Source: Triticum aestivum
Taxonomy: Eukaryota; Streptophyta; Magnoliopsida; Poales; Poaceae
Direction: 5' to 3'
Length of the DNA: 64,000 nucleotides
Assembly: GCF_018294505.1 (NCBI RefSeq)
Contig: NC_057811.1
Location: 28,119,132-28,183,131, forward strand
The position numbers were made by a program, and so were the translations under genes. Below, piece after piece: positions 57,690-64,000 of this stretch. Within the stretch, counting starts at the first letter, position 1, and every line of letters starts with the position of its first letter. The notes beneath the pieces were generated by a model. It was not told where the DNA came from. It ran no database searches and saw only the letters and a list, made by a program, of their open reading frames with translations.

Positions 57690-58865
57690 ACTTTATTAGG
57701 AAGAAGTTTGGTTTACCGGGATAATGAAAGGGTCATGGGGTAAGCCCAGCCACATATGGCGACCCTCTGTTAAATAAATCAAAATTTTAGCTAAACTATG
57801 AGCCTCAAAATTTAAACTACGACGTTCAAAAATTACATCACATGAAATAAGCTCCCTCGTTCTTACTTGAACTTCCTGGATGATTGCACTGTAGCTTCCC
57901 TTCGAGCCCATCTTTATCTCCTCTACAACCGGATCACATGCGATAACAATTTGCCTTTGCGAGAGGTCAAGAGCAAGGGCTAGAGCTTCATGCACAGCTA
58001 GAGCTCCCAATGTCGCCGGGTCATGAACGTTGCTAAAAACCATTGCAGGAGCCCAGATAATCACCCTCGTGATCTCTACACAGTGTGCCAGAAGCTCCTC
58101 CTTTTCCATCCCTGGACAAACCACCATCAACATGTATCTTGGCCACACCAACTCCCGGCGCTTTCCACACATAACCAGGATCAGCTCTTCTATTTGATGA
58201 ACTCCCTTGCTGAACCGGAGCCCGCATAGCAAACTTAAACGTTTCAAGTTCAGAAATGAAGGAATTAACAAAAGAATGAGTGGCGTGTGGGCTCTGGAGA
58301 ATCCCCTCATGTATGGCCTTCCGCCGCGCAGTCCAAATTGCCCATATTGCTACCACCACTTTGATTAAACATGCATGTGGCAGGGCCTCAATCATATTGA
58401 AAATCTATAGCTTGACATTTCCCTCCCTTGTGGCTTGCATGTAGTCAGTAAGTTCATCATCGGCTAAGGCCCAAACGCATCGAGCCATAGAACACTCCAG
58501 GAGAGAATGTCACCATGAGTCATATGCTCCACACATCTGACATTTGTCATCTGTCGCCATCTTCCTGTTAAGACGCACATCCTCAGTAGGAATCGAGTGC
58601 CTAGCCAATCTCCACAGGAAGTTACATATTTTTTCCGAAACCTGAACGGACCACAAAGATGACAAGCCTTCCCTTCTACCCCAGGATCTGAGCTACCGGC
58701 TCTACCTTCAAGCCAATCTTCGCTCCTCTTCTTAGTACCGACTAGCATTCGGTACACAGACCGGGCAGTGAAAATTTCATTCCGCTCATGATTCCATGCC
58801 CAGAAATCATCCCGCCTTCTTGTGCAAAGTGGAATACTCAATATGATATTCGAATCTGCAGCTAC
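57690..58865 (-). pseudogene. LINE 3' part: zinc-binding RT tail and RNase H
   Basis: Minus strand. The first part (58841-58464) resembles the zinc-binding segment after plant LINE RT: SIPLCTRRRDDFWAWNHERN, EIFTARSVYRMLVG, then Cys-rich remnants. The later part is an RNase H domain (RVT_3): KIHVDGGLSRDGKGGASGTL (about 58130-58070), LGALAVHEALALALDLSQRQ, IVIACDPVVEEIK and FERRSLNFEAHSLAKI, ending at 57696. Catalytic Asp residues are present in HVDGG and ACDP. Frameshifts separate the blocks. The 5' two thirds of the element are missing and no poly-A tail is seen. Confidence 0.75.
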
Positions 58866-59947
58866 GAAGTGCTGCTCAACTACTTCTTTCCTCCATGTAG
58901 CTGGCGACCTCGGGACGGCTCAGACTCGTACAGAAAAATGATTGGGTCGTGTCCAATACCGCTGTTCCGCGTAGCGAAATAAATGCACCAGCACATGCGC
59001 GCTGATCGAAAACAACACTAGTACCTGAATACAAAACCGGAACACATTGCAGGGCGCTGATCCACATGCGAATGAATGGGGGAGATTCGGGATCATCTGA
59101 GCCTGGGCTCAGAATTGGGTAGCCCACCGAGACTTGCCTTCTCTCTATTTGATTTCTTTCACCAATACTAACAAACCTTGGATAAAACTATGATGCAAAA
59201 GGGTTGGCCAAATAAAGCAAGAAATTCTACGTTCCTTCTTTTCACTATAATTTTTCTCAAGGATTATCTCTATAGGCCGAATCAAACTTGTCTTTTTCCA
59301 TCTTTTTTTATTTTTCTCTGTTTATTATTGCCAATATGTCTCCTTGATTGTTTCCAAACTAAAAGAGCCTAATAATTCAAAGAGTAATATCTTAAAGCAA
59401 CAATCGGGCTCAAAGCAGCAATCAGGCAGGGCCTTGCTTATATATGCGCTTTTTGCATAAATGACTGCGAAAAACAAACAATGATTACGTACGGAAAAAA
59501 TAGGTTAGTTATAGAAAAAAAAAACATCAAGAAAGAACAAAAATAAACTCGTCATTTTGGCCGGCCAACTTCGATTATAGTTGATGTTTTGGTAAGATCC
59601 CAATTTGATTTGGGTATGAGTAGAGGAAGACAACAATAATTTGGATTTAGTTTAGATTTTCTTAAGATTTAATTGGAATACGTTAATGCATGATGTTTCT
59701 TTTGGAAAAGTGCCAATATATTTAATTTAGTTAATACACGTGTCAAATAGGCTGGCCCAAATTAGCTGCGCTTGAGGTGAAACATCACGTGTCAGACGCT
59801 TGTAGTCGTAATATAGTGTTGGTGAAAGGTGAGGCGACGCTACCAACTCCCGTGTGGGAGGGGAGATGCACGAACCTACTGCTCCTCTTTCAAGATTTTG
59901 ATACCCGTCTTTAGAGGTGTTATATACATGAAAAAAAAATCAACTTC
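58866..59947. other. Intergenic; no gene seen
   Basis: It is A/T-rich with poly-A and poly-T runs (about 59290-59310, 59513-59525). ACGTG cores occur near 59739 and 59788, upstream of the second F-box locus. Confidence 0.35.
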
Positions 59948-60163
59948 CTTTCCTTGCACAAGCTTTCGGTAAAGCCCGTGTCCAAAGCCCGACCCGGCCC
60001 AACCGCTGCGTCCACCACGGAACCCCCCGCTCCAAAGTCCAAACCCTGGCTCCCGTCCGTCCTCCTCCCCGATCCCCTTTCACCTCTCTCGTCTCGCTCC
60101 CCGATCCCCTTTCACCTCTTTCCTTGCACAAGCTTTCGGTAAAGCCCGTGTCCAAAGCCCGAC
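59948..60163 (+). repeat. 46-bp direct repeat flanking a GC-rich leader
   Basis: A 46-bp sequence containing 'caagctttcggtaaagccc' occurs at 59948-59993 and identically at 60118-60163, a 170-bp step. The second copy ends exactly at the ATG of the shortened F-box paralogue. Between them 'ccccgatcccctttcacctct' type phrases are also duplicated (about 60068 and 60098). Confidence 0.85.
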
Positions 60164-60940
60164 ATGTATGCGCCCTTCGGGACTGGAGCTAAGGTGAGGA
60201 CAGTCGCCAGCGCCAACGCGATCTTCGATCACGACTACTCCGAGAGGAACGTCTCGCTCTCCTGGTGCACGGAGGAGTGGCGCCAGCGGAAGCTGCTTTC
60301 TCAAGAGTTCAAGAACATTTATCTCATGGCCTACGCAGACGGCGTCTTCTACGCGCTGGAATTCCGGGGTTGCGCCTATAGCGTGGACACACGTGTGCCG
60401 CCGCCGTGGCGCCTGAAGAAGCTCCGTGCGCCGAGCATTCTCGAGCAGTACACCCTGATCCACGGGCGCTTCCTCTGCTACTCCCACCTGCTCGAGTCGG
60501 AAGGGTCGGTCCTGTTTGTCGGTCCGGTGCTTGCACCACGACAACCCACATGCCGTGATACCATCGGTGGCTTCGAGGTGTACAGGCTGGATGTCGAGGT
60601 GTCACGATGGGTGAAAGTGGAGAGGCTTGCTGCTGACAGGGCGCTTTTCGTGAGTGAGCAATCATCGTTCACGGTGCGCGCCTCGGAGGTGCCCGGGTGC
60701 ATGAGCAACTGCATCTACTTTGTGGGTGAGGTTGACGAGTACTCCTACGTCACCTGGGGCGTCTACTCCATGGAGGAGCGGAAGGTGCTGTTTCAGCGCC
60801 CCGTCGGTGGTTCTCGGGGAAGGTATGCTGCTGCACGCTGGTTCCTCCCTGCTGTTGTGATACCATTTGCAGATGCACGTGCGCATTGTACACTCAGGAG
60901 AAAGGACAAAAATCTAAGTTCTTCAGGTACATCTGACTAA
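60164..60940 (+). CDS. F-box-less DUF295 paralogue
   Basis: A 258-residue open frame starting MYAPFGTGAKVRT. It corresponds to residues about 114 onward of the gene at 408-1837 (there MYAPFEMPQSTVR). Shared blocks include SLSWCTEEWRQRKL, NIYLMAYADGVFYALEF, VDTRVPPPW, SEGSVLFVGPVLAP, DTIGGFEVYRLDVE and MSNCIYFVGEVDEYSYVTWG. The F-box and the first part of the propeller are absent, replaced by the duplicated GC-rich leader. The C-terminus runs 24 residues past the paralogue's stop (IPFADARAHCTLRRKDKNLS...), because the stop codon is lost. The frame is open and GC3-rich, so it may be expressed, but without an F-box it could not join an SCF complex. Confidence 0.6.
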   Translation: MYAPFGTGAKVRTVASANAIFDHDYSERNVSLSWCTEEWRQRKLLSQEFKNIYLMAYADGVFYALEFRGCAYSVDTRVPPPWRLKKLRAPSILEQYTLIHGRFLCYSHLLESEGSVLFVGPVLAPRQPTCRDTIGGFEVYRLDVEVSRWVKVERLAADRALFVSEQSSFTVRASEVPGCMSNCIYFVGEVDEYSYVTWGVYSMEERKVLFQRPVGGSRGRYAAARWFLPAVVIPFADARAHCTLRRKDKNLSSSGTSD

Positions 60941-61130
60941 AAATATTTTGAGAATGCAGTATAGCAGTTAAATGCTAACATAGATGCCTTCTTTTATGCT
61001 GACAGAAGGACATGAGGATGGGAGCAATTGTGCAAAATCAAGATGCTACTATGAATCCTTTGGCTCTGATTGAGGTGTCGGCGATGACAGGCAGGCTTAT
61101 AAATCCCTGAGATGCTACTATGAAGCAGAA
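60941..61130 (+). pseudogene. 3' flank shared with the first F-box locus, with RNase H remnant
   Basis: 'atattttgagaatgcagtat' and 'gatgacaggcaggctta' match 1910-2075. The RNase H fragment is more decayed here, with a stop and an internal insertion. This shows the two loci were copied as one segment including the tail. Confidence 0.6.
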
Positions 61131-62281
61131 GTGCTATTATTCTAGAATCTGAATCTGAAGATTCGTTTGATGAAGTTAATATACTGGTGAAGTTTGTGGC
61201 TGTTTGATTTGGTTGGTGTATTGCATGTTGTTGTAGATCTTGTAGCTTGGATGAGCATGAACTTGCTAGATTGGCGCTGCTTTGGGTATTTCTAAGATCC
61301 ATTGCTTTGGAACGGCGGATCTCTCTTGGTCCGTATGTGATACGGCGAGCGGGCCGATTATATTATTGCATCACCAATGCGCGCGGTGGAAAACCTCTGT
61401 CGTTTGAAAGAAGAATGCATTAGAATTTGATGTGTCCTCCTCTAACTTGGTCTTGCAGTGTACTTATAGAGTTGTTTTGTTGACACGAAGGTGCATCGGC
61501 AAAATTATGTGCCAAGGCGTTGCAGTGCTCTTTGAATCCTTTTGCTCTGATTGAGGTGTGCATATGTAGGTCGAAACAGCTTGAGATGCCAAATTATGTT
61601 TGTGTTAATTTGAAGCCTGAAATTGGAGGGTTTTTTAACTGAAGACAGGAACACTAGTTCCTTCTTTTCGCTGAAAGGAGTAACAGAATGTTTTCACCTG
61701 ACAACACGCATCGGAAGAGCAGGAGATTTGACCTGACAACGCCCATCGAAACACGGTGAGTATTCTGTTACTCTAGCTGGTATTCTAGTGTTAATCACCA
61801 GTCAGAAGAGCAGCAGATTTTTCACGCAACACTAGTGTTACTCCTTTTAACAGTGTATAAGATCTACACGCAACGGACAAGACAATACATGGAAAAGAAA
61901 ACAAAGACAGAAAAATAGAAATAAGCCACGACCGATCTACATGCAACGGACAAGACAATACATGGAAAAGCCAGCCCTCTAACTAAACCAGAATATAGGG
62001 GGCCATTTGGACGGCGTCGAGGTCAGCCACGCCAAAACCGAGCGAGCCATTGTCGGTGATGGAACTCGTCACCACAAATTCGCAACCGTCAGTGTTAAGC
62101 CAGAGGAAGGAGAGGCTCGTATTTCATCAGAAGCTTGTGATATGAATTACAGAAGCTATGGATGGTCCCCAATTCAAATTTTACAATCTACACTTAATTT
62201 AGACATGAATATTAGGTTTACTATTATTTGCATTCACATGTTTCAATCTCCACTGAATTCAACATATACACACGCGCAATC
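61131..62281. other. Intergenic; no gene, one short direct repeat
   Basis: The only clear structure is a 37-bp direct repeat (61861-61897 and 61934-61970, one mismatch; 'caacggacaagacaatacat'). The open frame running from 62007 into the LINE is a chance extension. Confidence 0.4.
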
Positions 62282-64000
62282 TCCGGATAGACGGGCCACT
62301 GTCAGCGTCACCATCACCTCTTCTTCCTGCCATATCGCGTGCCTTCAAGAGACGAAACTCGACAATGTCAATGTTTTCGTGGCCACTTTCCTGGGGGAAA
62401 ACAGACTGCGCAATTTTGCACAAAGGCCGGCCGACGGCACGAGAGGGGGAATGCTCCTGCTTTGGGATGACCAGATGGTGGATCTGGTTGACATCAACAC
62501 CGCCACCTTCTGCTTATCCGCGATGGTCCGAATCCGTGACTCCGACATACAATACAAGCTCACCACCGTCTACGGTCCCACCGACTCTTCTCGCAAGGAT
62601 GCTTTTTTTGCGGAGCTCATTGGCCAAAAACCGCCTGCCGGTATCTCTTGGCTCATGGCAGGCGATTTCAACCAAATATATCGTGCACGGGACAAAAACA
62701 ATAGGAACATTAATCGAAGTCGAATTATCCGTTTCCGGGCGGCGCTACAGAGCTGTGAGCTAAAAGAAATCCACCTACAAAATAGAAGGTTCACTTGGAG
62801 CAACGAGAGGGAAAACCCGACCTTGTGCAAGCATGATTCGTTCTTCTGTAACGCCGAGTGGGCCGCCACCTTCGGCACCCACATGCTCCACGTCGTATCT
62901 TCATCCTTCTCTGACCATTGCCCGCTTCTCCTCGCCGATGACAAGGGGCCAAGGAGCCCTCAAGCTTTCAAGTTCGAAACCTTCTGGGTTTCCATGCCTG
63001 GAGTCATGGAGGTGGTCAGCAAGGCTTGGGACGAGCATGTCCCGCACTCGGAGCCATATCAAATATTGTTTCACAAGCTCAAGAAGGTGGGGCGGCACCT
63101 CTCTGAGTGGAGTTGGGGGATTTTCTCTAGAGAAAAGGTCCATCTTCACGCGGCCCTCTTGGTGATCCTACATCTTGACATCGCGCAGGAAAACTGACAA
63201 CTATCTCACGACGAGTTGGACCTTAGGGCTACGCTTAAGAGGATGGTAATAAGCTTGGTTGTGCTTAAGAGGGCTCGAAAGAAGCAATGCGCGCGAATCG
63301 CTAACCTCAAGGAAGGGGATTCCAACACAAAGTTTTTCCATCGCAGAGTCAATGCAAGGAGGAGAAAGAACCATATCCATAGGCTAAAGCATGGCCAGGG
63401 ATGGGTCACTGACCATGAAGCTAAAGAGAAGTTAATACATGACCACTTCTGTGAGGTCATGAAGAAAGGATCCACACGCGCAAAAGATTTTAATTGGGAG
63501 GAGCTTAATCTGGAGTCTCATGAGTTGGATTTGCATGAGCTCAAGTCTCCCATCACCGAGGCGGAGGTGCGAGAGGCAATAAACGGCATGCCAAGTGATA
63601 AGGCGCCGGGGCCAGACGGCTTCACGGGTATATTCTTCAAGAAGTGTTGGGAAATAATTAAGCATGACGTGATGAGGGCAATTCACCAATTTGACTCCCT
63701 CCACACACGTCCAATCTCCATTGGCTCAACTTTGCAAAACATTGTGCTCTTGCCCAAGAAAGAGGGGGCGGAGGGGATCGCCGACTTTAGGCCTATTAGC
63801 CTTATTCATGCTTTTGCCAAAATCCTCGTGAAGGTGCTATCCATCCGCCTAGCCCCGCACATGAACAAACTAGTCTCCAACGCCCACAGCGCATTCATCA
63901 AGACGAGAAGTATCCATGATAACTTCATGTGCGTTCGCTACCTTGCCCGTCGGCTTCATAAATGCAAGACACCGTCTCTTCTTTTCAAGCTTGACATCCG
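62282..64000 (+). pseudogene. LINE (L1-type): endonuclease and start of reverse transcriptase
   Basis: Endonuclease (to about 62935): CHIACLQETKLDN, RGGMLLLWDDQMV, TTVYGPTDSSRKDAF, LMAGDFNQIYRARDK, SDHCPLLLAD. These keep the catalytic Glu, Tyr, Asp, Asn and the Asp-His pair of the APE fold, but the N-terminal WNxRGL strand is absent, so it is truncated at about 62282. The linker (FKFETFWVSMPGVMEVVSKA) leads to a TGA at 63195-63197. Beyond it the same frame is open to the window end: KEGDSNTKFFHRRVNARRRK, DKAPGPDGFTGIFFKKCW, DFRPISLIHAFAKILVKVL, SAFIKTRSIHDNF, LLFKLDI. The last is the start of RT motif A. Apart from one stop and the truncation it is well preserved. The element continues past 64000. 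Confidence 0.9.

Overview
This is a eukaryotic window from a large, repeat-rich grass genome, almost certainly Triticeae (wheat, Aegilops or a close relative). The strongest evidence is two Ty1/Copia elements whose LTRs, primer-binding site and gag-pol I recognise as the Angela/BARE1/WIS family, plus Gypsy-type elements primed by tRNA-Asp and a CACTA element with the 'ttagtcccggtt' subterminal motifs common in wheat. Host genes are few, GC-rich at third positions, and mostly damaged. Everything was read by eye; no database search was run.

Layout. 0.4-2.2 kb: an F-box/DUF295 gene whose F-box is split by a ~204-bp MITE, followed by an RNase H fragment. 3.3-5.05 kb: decayed LINE reverse transcriptase. 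5.1-7.7 kb: a DUF295-family pseudogene with an intron, lying between stretches of a 'gtttgcgatg' repeat. 7.75-15.95 kb: a Pro/Ala-rich gene on the minus strand, split by a 7.5-kb non-autonomous Gypsy-like element. 16.4-28.4 kb: an array of ~504-bp tandem repeats, split by a nearly full-length Angela-type element (copy A, 19520-28058, TSD TGAAA). 29.08-29.9 kb: an intact, divergent AP2/ERF gene. 30.4-31.4 kb: possible Helitron end. 31.9-32.4 kb: a small two-exon gene for a predicted secreted peptide (minus strand).

33.05-57.55 kb: a ~1.6-kb tandem duplication of a decayed MYB/SANT-like gene. Only the first unit carries insertions: Angela copy B (34069-53808, minus, TSD GTCCT) and a 1.4-kb CACTA element (53841-55244, TSD AAG). 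The second unit keeps both empty sites. Copy B is itself interrupted by Gypsy-like element X (37253-48449, TSD ATCAT), which holds a related element Y. A deletion fused the first LTR of X to the first LTR of Y. 57.7-58.9 kb: LINE RNase H fragment (minus). 59.9-61.1 kb: a second F-box/DUF295 locus lacking its F-box, with the same RNase H tail as the first. 62.3-64 kb: a LINE with endonuclease and the start of reverse transcriptase, separated by one stop codon, running off the window.

Working genes supported from sequence alone are few: the AP2/ERF gene, probably the small secreted-peptide gene, perhaps the F-box gene if its MITE is spliced out, and perhaps the shortened F-box paralogue. The rest records layered insertion: duplication first, then Copia, then Gypsy X, then Gypsy Y, then deletion.

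The points most worth a second look are: a MITE that could act as a frame-restoring intron; a reverse-transcriptase active-site mutation and RNase H deletion shared by two independently inserted Angela copies; a conserved ~3-kb non-coding block with PPT-like hairpins shared by Gypsy elements with different LTRs and gag genes; and the 504-bp array that keeps a minus-strand open frame in each complete monomer.
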